DNA of 64,000 nt, taken from positions 10,376-74,375 of the forward strand of contig NZ_KQ949100.1 of the NCBI RefSeq assembly GCF_001514305.1, in the 5' to 3' direction. Of this stretch, positions 24,761 to 32,583 are shown piece by piece. The stretch comes from Streptomyces dysideae. Its GTDB lineage: Bacteria; Actinomycetota; Actinomycetes; Streptomycetales; Streptomycetaceae. Both the position numbers and the translations under genes were made by a program. A model generated the notes under the pieces. The model worked only from the letters and a program-made list of their open reading frames with translations. It was not told where the DNA came from and made no database searches. Each line of letters begins with the position of its first letter. Position 1 is the stretch's first letter.

Positions 24761-25450
24761 CGGACGCCCTATCGGCAAAGCCTCCGCAGGAGTACTGCAC
24801 GCGGTGTAGCGCAACTCAAGAACGTCAGCTGGAAGCCGGGCCTGGTCATCACGAGCGCGCTGGTGTGCGGACTGTGGGGGTACTTCCTCTGGGTGGGCGT
24901 CCACGAGCCGCTCGGCGGCATCAACCAGCTGTTCCCGATCTTCGGCATCTCCAACCAGCTGCTGGCCGCGGTCGCCCTGGCCGTCTGCACGACCCTGCTG
25001 GTGAAATCCGGACGCCTCAAGTGGGCCTGGATCACCGGGATCCCGCTCGCCTGGGACGCCACGGTCACGCTGACCGCCAGCTACCAGAAGGTGTTCTCCA
25101 GCGACCCGCGCGTCGGCTTCTTCAAACAGCGCAGCGTCTACCAGGACGGCATCGACCGGGGCGAGGTCATCGCCCCCGCCAAGTCCATGGACGACATGCA
25201 CACCATCGTCACCAACTCCACGGTGGACGGTGCCCTTTCGGCGGTCCTGGCCCTGCTGATCGTCGTAGTGATCGTGGACGCCGGCCGGGTCTGCGTCCGG
25301 CACATCCGCCGTCCCGCGCTCTCCACGCTCAGCGAGGCGCGGTACGTGGAGTCGAAGATCACCGCCCCGGCCGGGCTGTTCCCGACCCGGGAGGAGAAGG
25401 AGGAGGCACGCGATGCGATCGGCACTCCGGCGGGCCCGGCGGGCGGTTAG
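24761..25450 (+). pseudogene. cstA: C-terminal remnant of carbon starvation protein CstA
   Basis: About 210 codons homologous to the end of CstA, a peptide/pyruvate permease normally of about 690-760 residues. Similarity begins at LKNVSWKPGLVITSALVCG and includes the conserved PLGGINQLFPIFGISNQLLAA. The frame is open directly after the dasR stop, in the same frame, with no start codon before GTG at 24863 and no ribosome site. The N-terminal two thirds, including most membrane helices, are missing, so the protein cannot be a working transporter. The downstream ybdD gene is intact. An internal GTG could still yield a fragment. Confidence 0.8.
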
Positions 25451-25622
25451 GGGGGTGCGCTGGTACGTACGGGAGCTGACCGACGAGTCGGCCTACGACC
25501 GCTATGTCGCGCACGTACGCGGCGAACACCCGGACGCCGACGTACCGTCCCGGCGGGCCTTCGAACGGATGCGTACGGACCGTCAGGAATCGGACCCGCG
25601 CCAGGGGTTCCGCTGCTGCTGA
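25413..25622 (+). CDS. YbdD/YjiX family protein
   Basis: A 69-residue YbdD/YjiX (DUF466) protein with the family core GVRWYVRELTDESAYDRYVAHVRGEHPDADVPSRRAFERMR. It nearly always follows cstA and affects its transport or turnover. Its ATG overlaps the last 38 nt of the cstA remnant and is preceded by GAGGAGG at 6 nt, so its translation signal lies inside the remnant; this may explain why the cstA 3' end has been kept. Its role without a full-length CstA is unclear. Confidence 0.82.
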   Translation: MRSALRRARRAVRGVRWYVRELTDESAYDRYVAHVRGEHPDADVPSRRAFERMRTDRQESDPRQGFRCC

Positions 25623-25733
25623 CCTCTCCGACCTGGACCGGAATACGGACGAGGGGTTCCGCATCTGCGACACCGTGACCTAGATTGCCTGCGCAATTAC
25701 GCCGGTGATCAATGAGGGAAACGGAGCCGCCAG

Positions 25734-25988
25734 ATGTCACAAGTCCCAGAAGCGGGCAGAGGGACGGTGACACCCGTGCGTGTCGTCATCGCCCTCTGTC
25801 TTGTCGCGCCCTTCGTGGCGATGCTGTGGGTCGGTTCGTACGCCAAGACCGACCCGGAGTTCGCCGGTATTCCGTTCTTCTACTGGTACCAGATGCTGTG
25901 GGTGGTCATCGCCACGGCGCTGACCATGATCGCGTACAAGCTGTGGCAGCGTGACCAGCGCGCCCGTCGGGAAGGTCCGGGCCGATGA
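25734..25988 (+). CDS. DUF3311 small membrane protein, permease partner
   Basis: An 84-residue protein with two membrane helices (about 17-36 and 48-66) and a basic C-terminal tail. DUF3311 proteins are found directly before SSS-family monocarboxylate permeases and are thought to be small subunits, much as YjcH is for ActP. The ATG of mctP overlaps its stop (ATGA). The 111 nt upstream hold the promoter and GAGGGAAACGGAG near the ATG. Confidence 0.82.
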   Translation: MSQVPEAGRGTVTPVRVVIALCLVAPFVAMLWVGSYAKTDPEFAGIPFFYWYQMLWVVIATALTMIAYKLWQRDQRARREGPGR

Positions 25989-27607
25989 ACGACGGTGTGA
26001 ACGGCGTCGCACTCGGCGTCTTCATCTTCTTCTTCCTGGCCGTCACGGTCATGGGCTTCCTGGCCGCGCGCTGGCGCAAGGCCGAGAACGAGCAGACCCT
26101 CGACGAATGGGGTCTGGGCGGCCGGTCGTTCGGCACCTGGGTCACCTGGTTCCTGCTCGGCGGCGACCTCTACACGGCGTACACCTTCGTGGCGGTCCCG
26201 GCGGCGATCTACGCGGCGGGCGCGATGGGCTTCTTCGCGGTGCCGTACACCATCCTGATCTACCCGCTGATCTTCACGTTCCTGCCCCGCCTGTGGTCGG
26301 TCTCGCACAAGCACGGGTACGTGACGACGTCGGACTTCGTGCGCGGCCGGTGGGGCTCGAAGAGCCTGTCGCTGGCCGTCGCGGTGACCGGCATCCTCGC
26401 GACGATGCCGTACATCGCGCTGCAACTCGTCGGCATCCAGGCGGTGCTGGACGTGATGGGCGTCGGCGGCGGCGAGAACACCAACTGGTTCATCAAGGAC
26501 CTCCCGCTCCTGATCGCCTTCGGCGTGCTGGCGGCGTACACGTACTCCTCCGGCCTCCGCGCACCCGCGCTGATCGCGTTCGTGAAGGACACGCTGATCT
26601 ACATCGTCATCGCGGTGGCGATCATCTACATCCCGATCAAGCTGGGCGGGTTCGACGAGATCTTCGCCAAGGCGAGCGAGGCCTACAGCCAGCCCAACCC
26701 CGCGACGGGCGCGCCGCGCGGTGCGCTGGTGCCGGCCGAGGCCGGCCAGTGGACGTACGCGACGCTGGCGTTGGGCTCCGCGCTCGCGCTCTTCATGTAC
26801 CCGCACTCCATCACCGCGACGCTCTCCTCGAAGAGCCGTGAGGTGATCCGCCGCAACACCACGATCCTGCCGCTGTACTCCCTGATGCTGGGTCTGCTGG
26901 CGCTGCTGGGCTTCATGGCGATCGCGGCCGGAGTCCAGGTCGCCAACGGCCAGTTGGCGATCCCGCAGCTGTTCGAGAACATGTTCCCGGCATGGTTCGC
27001 GGGCGTGGCCTTCGCGGCGATCGGCATCGGTGCCCTCGTCCCCGCGGCCATCATGTCGATCGCGGCGGCGAACCTCTTCACCCGCAACATCTACAAGGAC
27101 TTCATCAAGCCGGACGCCACACCGGAGCAGGAGACCAAGGTCTCCAAGCTGGTCTCCCTCCTGGTGAAGGTGGGCGCCCTGGTCTTCGTCCTCACGATGG
27201 ACAAGACGGTCGCCATCAACTTCCAGCTCCTGGGCGGCATCTGGATCCTGCAGACCTTCCCGGCCCTGGTCGGCGGCCTGTTCACACGTTGGTTCCACCG
27301 CTGGGCGCTGCTCGCCGGCTGGGCGGTCGGCATGCTCTACGGCACGATCGCCGCGTACGGCGTCGCCTCCCCGACCCAGAAGCACTTCGGCGGCTCCTCC
27401 AAGGAGATCCCCGGCATCGGCGAGATCGGCTACATCGGCCTCACGGCGTTCGTCCTGAACGTGGTCGTCACGGTGATCCTGACCTTCGTCCTGAAGGCGG
27501 CGAAGGCCCCCGAGGGCGTGGACGAGACAAGCCCGGAGGACTACACGGCGGACGCGGGCGACGCGGGGGTGAAGACGGAGCTTCCCAAGGTGGGCGCCGG
27601 CCACTGA
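25985..27607 (+). CDS. mctP: Sodium:solute symporter family monocarboxylate permease (MctP-like)
   Basis: A 540-residue SSS-family transporter with 13 predicted membrane helices, likely importing short monocarboxylates such as pyruvate, lactate or acetate. The gating region around DEWGLGGRSFGTWVTWFLLGGDLYTAYTF and the AAIMSIAAANLFTRNIYKDF segment are typical of MctP. Translational coupling with the DUF3311 gene supports a two-component carrier. Lying beside the truncated cstA, it may have taken over carboxylate uptake. A hairpin just after the stop (27611) ends the transcript. Confidence 0.88.
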   Translation: MNDGVNGVALGVFIFFFLAVTVMGFLAARWRKAENEQTLDEWGLGGRSFGTWVTWFLLGGDLYTAYTFVAVPAAIYAAGAMGFFAVPYTILIYPLIFTFLPRLWSVSHKHGYVTTSDFVRGRWGSKSLSLAVAVTGILATMPYIALQLVGIQAVLDVMGVGGGENTNWFIKDLPLLIAFGVLAAYTYSSGLRAPALIAFVKDTLIYIVIAVAIIYIPIKLGGFDEIFAKASEAYSQPNPATGAPRGALVPAEAGQWTYATLALGSALALFMYPHSITATLSSKSREVIRRNTTILPLYSLMLGLLALLGFMAIAAGVQVANGQLAIPQLFENMFPAWFAGVAFAAIGIGALVPAAIMSIAAANLFTRNIYKDFIKPDATPEQETKVSKLVSLLVKVGALVFVLTMDKTVAINFQLLGGIWILQTFPALVGGLFTRWFHRWALLAGWAVGMLYGTIAAYGVASPTQKHFGGSSKEIPGIGEIGYIGLTAFVLNVVVTVILTFVLKAAKAPEGVDETSPEDYTADAGDAGVKTELPKVGAGH

Positions 27608-27610
27608 AAC

Positions 27611-27690
27611 GCGCCCCTCAAGGGGCGCGGGGCTGTGTCGATATGTGGCTCCGCCGCGTGGGCGCGAGCAACCACACACAACCCGCAGCG
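27611..27690 (+). repeat. Streptomyces dispersed repeat, copy A (terminator plus REP-like unit)
   Basis: A perfect hairpin GCGCCCCT-CA-AGGGGCGC is followed by the unit GATATGTGGCTCCGCCGCGT and GGGCGCGAGCAACCAC. The second half is shared with copies at 46160-46236 and 52742-52780. It occurs here directly after mctP and acts as its terminator. Confidence 0.7.
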
Positions 27691-27743
27691 GGCCGCCGAG
27701 GAGCAAGACCTGCGGCGGCCCGCTTTCGTGCACACTCACCTGC

Positions 27744-28247
27744 ATGGACATAGCGATTCGGGCAGCGAAACCCACCGAATACGAAACGCTCGGCGAGATC
27801 ACAGCCCAGGCCTACCTCCAGGACGGCCTCCTCTCTTTCGGCGAGAGCGACTGGTACCTCGGCGAACTGAGAGACGTCGCCAAGCGAGCATCCGCCGCAG
27901 ACGTACTGGTCGCCGCCCAGAACGGCCAGCTCCTCGGCACCGTCACCTACGTCCCCTCCGGCGGCCCCATGGCCGACCTCGCCCGCCCAGGAGAGGCCGA
28001 GATCCGGATGCTGGCCGTCAGCCGAGCGGCCCGGGGCAGAGGTGCCGGAGAAGCCCTCGTACGCGCCTGCATCAACCGCGCGAGGGTCGCAGACGGCTGC
28101 ACCGGCATCATCCTGTCGACCCAGCGCACCATGCACGCCGCCCACCGCATCTACGAACGCCTCGGGTTCGTCCGCTCCCCCGAGCGCGACTGGAACCCGA
28201 TCCCGGGCGACGAGTTCACGCTTCTCACCTATGAGTTGACGCTGTAA
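27744..28247 (+). CDS. GNAT family N-acetyltransferase
   Basis: A 167-residue acetyltransferase with the acetyl-CoA loop ARGRGAGEALV (about residues 96-106) and the C-terminal signature HRIYERLGFVRSPE. ATG at 27744 agrees with the family start (MDIAIRAAKPTEY); the preceding bases CACTCACCTGC lack a ribosome site, so a leaderless transcript is possible. It stands alone between mctP and the riboswitch-controlled nrdA. Substrate unknown. Confidence 0.85.
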   Translation: MDIAIRAAKPTEYETLGEITAQAYLQDGLLSFGESDWYLGELRDVAKRASAADVLVAAQNGQLLGTVTYVPSGGPMADLARPGEAEIRMLAVSRAARGRGAGEALVRACINRARVADGCTGIILSTQRTMHAAHRIYERLGFVRSPERDWNPIPGDEFTLLTYELTL

Positions 28248-28257
28248 AGTCGCCGCG

Positions 28258-28304
28258 ACACAACATCTAGGGGTGTCACCGAGACCCGGCACAAGATGTA
28301 TGCT
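28258..28304 (+). promoter_or_regulatory. Two candidate NrdR boxes upstream of nrdA
   Basis: ACACAACATCTAGGGG (28258-28273) and GCACAAGATGTATGCT (28289-28304) resemble the NrdR box ACACWATATATWGTGT and start 31 nt apart, the three-helical-turn spacing usual for tandem NrdR boxes. TTGACG at 28236 could be the -35 element, so NrdR-ATP/dATP binding at box 1 would cover the -10 region. Confidence 0.55.
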
Positions 28305-28310
28305 CATGCT

Positions 28311-28413
28311 CGCTGTCGCCGCAGGGGAATCCGGTGCGAATCCGGAACTGTCCCGCAACGGTGTACTTGCGTGTATCTGCACGCATGTTCAGTCCGAGGA
28401 CCTGCCGACAGCG
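28311..28413 (+). ncRNA. Cobalamin (B12) riboswitch
   Basis: The aptamer core is recognisable from GGGGAATCCGGTGCGAATCC, followed by GGAACTGTCCCGCAACGGT and the 3' element AGTCCGAGGACCTGCC. The closing helix CGCTGTCG (28311-28318) and CGACAGCG (28406-28413) is exactly complementary. It lies in the nrdA 5' leader, 137 nt before the GTG. In Streptomyces such a riboswitch shuts off the class Ia reductase operon nrdABS when adenosylcobalamin is available for the class II enzyme NrdJ. The stretch 28414-28549 is the expression platform and contains GC-rich inverted repeats. Confidence 0.9.
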
Positions 28414-28549
28414 CGCCCGGCCGTCCGGTCCGGGTGCCCTGACGTCCGGGCCTCGCGGAATGGGCCGGTGGGCGCGACGCCGCGTGCGCTCGTGTGCTGC
28501 CCCCTGCCCTCCCGCCGAGGCCCCCGTGCCGAGCGAGGGAGAGCCCCAC

Positions 28550-30910
28550 GTGACCATCGCGCCAGCCGATCCGGTTTCAGCGACCGCCCCTGTGGACGAA
28601 GACGGCCCCGGAACCGCGCTGCTGCGGACCCTGACCGAGCTGACCGCCGACCTCCCCGACGCCGACCCCGGCCGGGTCGCCGCCGCGGCGCTGCGCGGCC
28701 GGTCCGCCCGGGCCGACGAATCGGAGCTGCGCGAGCTGGCTACCGAGGCCGCCGCCGGACTCATCTCCGAGGACCCCGCCTACTCGCGCCTGGCCGCCCG
28801 GCTGCTGACCGTCAGCATCGCCGCCGAGGCCGCCTCGCAGGGCGTCACGTGGTTCACCGAGTCGGTCGCGGTCGGCCACCGCGAGGGCCTCATCGCGGAC
28901 CGTACGGCGGAGTTCGTGCGCGTGCACGCGGCCCGCCTCGACGCGCTGATCGATCTCCAGGGGGACGACCGCTTCGGCTACTTCGGCCTGCGCACCCTGT
29001 ACAGCCGGTACCTCCTGCGGCACCCCATCACCCGCAAGGTCATCGAGACGCCCCAGCACTTCATGCTGCGCGTCGCCGCCGGTCTCGCCGAGGACGACAC
29101 CCCCCGGTCCGTCGACGAAGTCGCCGCGCTCTACGGCCTGATGAGCCGCCTCGACTACCTCCCCTCCTCCCCCACCCTCTTCAACTCCGGCACCCGGCAC
29201 CCCCAGATGTCGTCCTGCTACCTCCTCGACTCCCCGCTGGACGAGCTGGACTCCCTCTACGACCGCTACCACCAGGTCGCCCGCCTCTCGAAGCACGCCG
29301 GCGGCATCGGACTGTCGTACAGCCGGATCCGTTCCCGCGGCTCCCTCATCCGCGGCACCAACGGGCACTCCAACGGCATCGTCCCGTTCCTGAAGACCCT
29401 CGACGCCTCCGTCGCCGCCGTGAACCAGGGCGGCCGGCGCAAGGGTGCCGCCGCGGTCTACCTGGAGACCTGGCACTCCGACATCGAGGAGTTCCTGGAG
29501 CTGCGCGACAACACCGGCGAGGACGCCCGCCGTACGCACAACCTGAACCTCGCGCACTGGATCCCGGACGAGTTCATGCGCCGCGTGAACGCCGACGAGC
29601 AGTGGTCCCTCTTCTCCCCCTCCGACGTGCCGGAGCTGGTCGACCTGTGGGGTGACGGGTTCGACGCCGCGTACCGCAAGGCGGAGGCGGACGGTCTCGC
29701 CAGGAAGACCATCCCGGCCCGTGACCTGTACGGCCGCATGATGCGCACCCTCGCGCAGACCGGCAACGGCTGGATGACCTTCAAGGACGCCGCCAACCGC
29801 ACCGCCAACCAGACGGCCGAGCCGGGCCATGTCGTCCACTCCTCCAACCTCTGCACGGAGATCCTGGAGGTCACGGACGACGGGGAGACGGCGGTCTGCA
29901 ACCTGGGGTCGGTGAACCTCGGCGCGTTCGTGGTCGAGAACGACATCGACTGGGAGCGGCTGGACGAGACGGTCCGCACCGCCGTCACCTTCCTCGACCG
30001 CGTCGTCGACATCAACTTCTACCCGACCGAGCAGGCGGGCCGCTCCAACACCAGGTGGCGCCCGGTCGGCCTGGGCGCGATGGGCCTCCAGGACGTCTTC
30101 TTCAAGCTGCGCCTGCCCTTCGACTCGCCCGAGGCCAAGGCCCTCTCCACCCGTATCGCCGAGCGGATCATGCTCGCCGCGTACGAGGCCTCCGCCGACC
30201 TCGCCGAGCGCAACGGCCCGCTTCCGGCCTGGGAGAAGACCCGTACCGCCCGGGGCGTCCTGCACCCCGACCACTACGACGTGGACCTCACCTGGCCGGA
30301 GCGCTGGGCGGCCCTGCGGGAACGTGTCGCCGCGGTCGGCATGCGCAACTCGCTCCTCCTCGCCATCGCGCCGACGGCCACCATCGCGTCGATCGCCGGC
30401 GTCTACGAGTGCATCGAGCCGCAGGTCTCCAACCTGTTCAAGCGCGAGACGCTGTCCGGCGAGTTCCTCCAGGTCAACTCGTACCTGGTGGCCGAGTTGA
30501 AGAAGCTCGGCGTCTGGGACGCCCGTACCCGCGAGGCGCTGCGCGACTCCAACGGCTCGGTGCAGGACTTCGCCTGGATCCCGGCGGATGTACGGGCTCT
30601 GTACCGCACGGCGTGGGAGATCCCGCAGCGCGGCCTGATCGACATGGCAGCGGCGAGGACCCCCTTCCTCGACCAGGCCCAGTCCCTGAACCTCTTCCTG
30701 GAGACGCCGACCATCGGCAAGCTCTCCTCGATGTACGCGTACGCCTGGAAGTCGGGCCTGAAGACGACGTACTACCTGCGCTCCCGCCCGGCGACGAGGA
30801 TCGCCCGCGCGGCGTCCGTAACTTCGATTCCCGCACAACAGTTGGACAGTACGACCGATGCGGTCGCCTGTTCTCTGGAGAACCCGGAGAGCTGCGAGGC
30901 CTGTCAGTAG
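28550..30910 (+). CDS. nrdA: Ribonucleoside-diphosphate reductase class Ia large subunit NrdA
   Basis: A 786-residue catalytic subunit reducing NDPs to dNDPs with the NrdB tyrosyl radical. Active-site Cys pair members are in SSCYLLDSP and AVCNLGSVNLG; the radical-site motif NLCTEI (Asn-x-Cys-x-Glu) is present, and the C-terminal redox pair is ESCEACQ. GTG at 28550 is chosen over longer in-frame openings, which would run through the riboswitch; it follows GAGGGAG. Control is by NrdR boxes and the B12 riboswitch. Normally nrdB follows at once, but here an IscB gene lies between them. Confidence 0.96.
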   Translation: MTIAPADPVSATAPVDEDGPGTALLRTLTELTADLPDADPGRVAAAALRGRSARADESELRELATEAAAGLISEDPAYSRLAARLLTVSIAAEAASQGVTWFTESVAVGHREGLIADRTAEFVRVHAARLDALIDLQGDDRFGYFGLRTLYSRYLLRHPITRKVIETPQHFMLRVAAGLAEDDTPRSVDEVAALYGLMSRLDYLPSSPTLFNSGTRHPQMSSCYLLDSPLDELDSLYDRYHQVARLSKHAGGIGLSYSRIRSRGSLIRGTNGHSNGIVPFLKTLDASVAAVNQGGRRKGAAAVYLETWHSDIEEFLELRDNTGEDARRTHNLNLAHWIPDEFMRRVNADEQWSLFSPSDVPELVDLWGDGFDAAYRKAEADGLARKTIPARDLYGRMMRTLAQTGNGWMTFKDAANRTANQTAEPGHVVHSSNLCTEILEVTDDGETAVCNLGSVNLGAFVVENDIDWERLDETVRTAVTFLDRVVDINFYPTEQAGRSNTRWRPVGLGAMGLQDVFFKLRLPFDSPEAKALSTRIAERIMLAAYEASADLAERNGPLPAWEKTRTARGVLHPDHYDVDLTWPERWAALRERVAAVGMRNSLLLAIAPTATIASIAGVYECIEPQVSNLFKRETLSGEFLQVNSYLVAELKKLGVWDARTREALRDSNGSVQDFAWIPADVRALYRTAWEIPQRGLIDMAAARTPFLDQAQSLNLFLETPTIGKLSSMYAYAWKSGLKTTYYLRSRPATRIARAASVTSIPAQQLDSTTDAVACSLENPESCEACQ

Positions 30911-30919
30911 TCACAGGCT

Positions 30920-31225
30920 CCACCACTCGAAGAGTGGGGGCGTCGGCCTTTGTGGTCGGCGCTTGCTGTGACCAGCACCAGCCATCACCAAGAAGGAGGT
31001 GACCTTGATGGCTACGTTCCGTACAGGGCAGCAGACCCACCCGACTGTGCTTCCTCAGCAGTCGGCTCTGGAACCCGGCTCAGCAGACAACCTCGGGAGC
31101 ATGGACGAAACGGGAGCCGGGCGCCACAACACGGCAGCCGGTACGGGACATGTGCGAGGGGAGACGCTTGGCAGTTCACCTGCTGCTGAGCGCGTCACCT
31201 CGGACCGTTCGGTCCGAGAGAAGGG
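30920..31225 (+). ncRNA. Candidate omega-RNA (HEARO-type) of the IscB gene
   Basis: The region between the nrdA stop and the conserved IscB protein is rich in hairpins: CCACTC-GAA-GAGTGG (30922-30936), GTCGGCC-TTTGT-GGTCGGC (30942-30960) and a perfect 8-bp stem CTCGGACC-GTTC-GGTCCGAG (31199-31218) just before GAGAAGGGTCGTGAGG. IscB guide RNAs are encoded immediately 5' of the gene, with the guide at their 5' end. The limits given are approximate, and the region overlaps the frame opened by ATG 31008. The guide would then come from the nrdA 3' end. Confidence 0.5.
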
Positions 31226-32555
31226 TCGTGAGGCCCATCCGTACGTGTTCGTACTCGACAAGCATGGCGCGCCGTTGCAACCGTGCAGCTCGGCGCGCGC
31301 TCGGAAACTGCTGCGCGCGGGGCGTGCGGTTGTACACCGGCACACGCCGTTCGTGATCCGTCTTAAGGACCGCACCGTCGCCGAATCCGTGGTGGACGGA
31401 GTGGAGATCGGCATCGATCCTGGCAGCAGGCACACGGGGATCGCGGTGTTCACCGCAGTCAAAGGTGAGCGACGAGGGCGATTTGCGCTTCAGCTCGATC
31501 ACCGTGGCGCGACTGTCCACAAGAACATGCTCCGGCGTGCTGCTTTCCGACGTCGCCGACGCGTCGCAAACCTGCGCTACCGCGCCCCACGCTTCAACAA
31601 CCGTGCTGTCACGCCCGGTTGGCTCCCACCCTCGCTTCGCCACCGGGTGGACACGAGTCTCGCCTGGATGGAAAGGCTCACTAGTTGGGCTCCGGTGAGA
31701 ACGGTGCACATGGAACGTGCGGTGTTCGACACCCATGCACTGACTCAAGGGAAGGAGTCCCTGGACGGGATCGAGTATCAGCAGGGAACCCTCGTCGGCT
31801 ACGAGGCCCGTGAGTACCTGCTCACCAAGTGGCGTCATGCGTGCGCCTACTGTGGAGCCACCGGCGTGCCTTTGAACATCGATCACATCCGCCCTCGCTC
31901 GCGAGGCGGCACTGATCGCATCTCCAACCTCACGTTGGCCTGCATTCCCTGCAACCAAGCCAAGGGGAATGCCCCGGTCGAAGAGTTTCTGGCTCATAGC
32001 CCTCAGCGACTCGCGAAGATCCTCGCTGAAGCGAAGGCACCACTGACAGACGCTGCTGCTGTGAACAGCACCAGATGGGCGTTGTGGCGTGGCCTCGATG
32101 CCCGTTGGCGAACCCACGTTTCCTCCGGCGGACGCACCAAATGGAATCGCATCCGCAACTTCCTGCCTAAGACTCACGCTCTGGATGCCCTCGCCGTCGG
32201 CACGGTCGATGCCATCACCCGACATCCGCTACAGGTGCTGACAGCCGGCTGCACCGGACGAGGCACGTACACCCGCACCCGCACCGACAAGCACGGCTTC
32301 CCCCGCTTGCGCCTGCCCAGGAAGAAAACCGTGCACGGATTCCAGACCGGAGACTTCGTCCGGGCCGTAGTTCCCACGGGCAAGAAGGCCGGGACGCATA
32401 CAGGTCGGGTCGCAGTCCGCACCAAAGGCAGCTTCAACATCACCACCCGGCACGGAACTGTGCAGAGCATCCATCACCGGCACGTCCGCCTCCTCCAACG
32501 AGCTGACGGATACACCTACACCACAGAGAAGGAGACAGGGCGCCCCCAGACATGA
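31008..32555 (+). CDS. iscB: IscB RNA-guided HNH/RuvC endonuclease
   Basis: A Cas9-ancestor nuclease inserted between nrdA and nrdB. Numbering from ATG 31008: PLMP/RRXRR domain 79-120 (VFVLDKHGAPLQPC), RuvC-I IGIDPGSRHTG with D137, Arg-rich bridge helix RRAAFRRRRR (177-185), RuvC-II HMERAVFD with E236, HNH with zinc Cys 279/282/312/315 and catalytic H293 in NIDHIRP plus N316, RuvC-III KTHALDALAVG with H390/D393. All catalytic residues are intact. ATG 31008 has an ideal GGAGGTGA, but its first ~79 residues are low-complexity and overlap the RNA candidate; GTG at 31245 (MFVLDK) may be the true start. No transposase is nearby. Confidence 0.9.
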   Translation: MATFRTGQQTHPTVLPQQSALEPGSADNLGSMDETGAGRHNTAAGTGHVRGETLGSSPAAERVTSDRSVREKGREAHPYVFVLDKHGAPLQPCSSARARKLLRAGRAVVHRHTPFVIRLKDRTVAESVVDGVEIGIDPGSRHTGIAVFTAVKGERRGRFALQLDHRGATVHKNMLRRAAFRRRRRVANLRYRAPRFNNRAVTPGWLPPSLRHRVDTSLAWMERLTSWAPVRTVHMERAVFDTHALTQGKESLDGIEYQQGTLVGYEAREYLLTKWRHACAYCGATGVPLNIDHIRPRSRGGTDRISNLTLACIPCNQAKGNAPVEEFLAHSPQRLAKILAEAKAPLTDAAAVNSTRWALWRGLDARWRTHVSSGGRTKWNRIRNFLPKTHALDALAVGTVDAITRHPLQVLTAGCTGRGTYTRTRTDKHGFPRLRLPRKKTVHGFQTGDFVRAVVPTGKKAGTHTGRVAVRTKGSFNITTRHGTVQSIHHRHVRLLQRADGYTYTTEKETGRPQT

Positions 32556-32583
32556 CCTCTGGGAAATCCGCCCCTCGCACCTC

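Noticed and set aside
25880..27802. Open frame of about 640 codons opposite mctP
   Set aside because: Antisense shadow of a 13-helix transporter; rich in Arg/Asp/His with no recognisable fold.
30999..31007. GTG at 30999 as the iscB start
   Set aside because: It lies within the GGAGGTG ribosome site for ATG 31008, so it cannot use that site itself.
31465..31698. 77-codon plus-strand frame inside iscB
   Set aside because: Out of frame with the IscB domains, which run unbroken through it; no ribosome site or family.
30911..32583. IscB region as part of an IS200/IS605 transposon
   Set aside because: No TnpA transposase or clear terminal hairpins with IS-type cleavage sites are present in the short flanks; only iscB and its RNA candidate fit in the gap.
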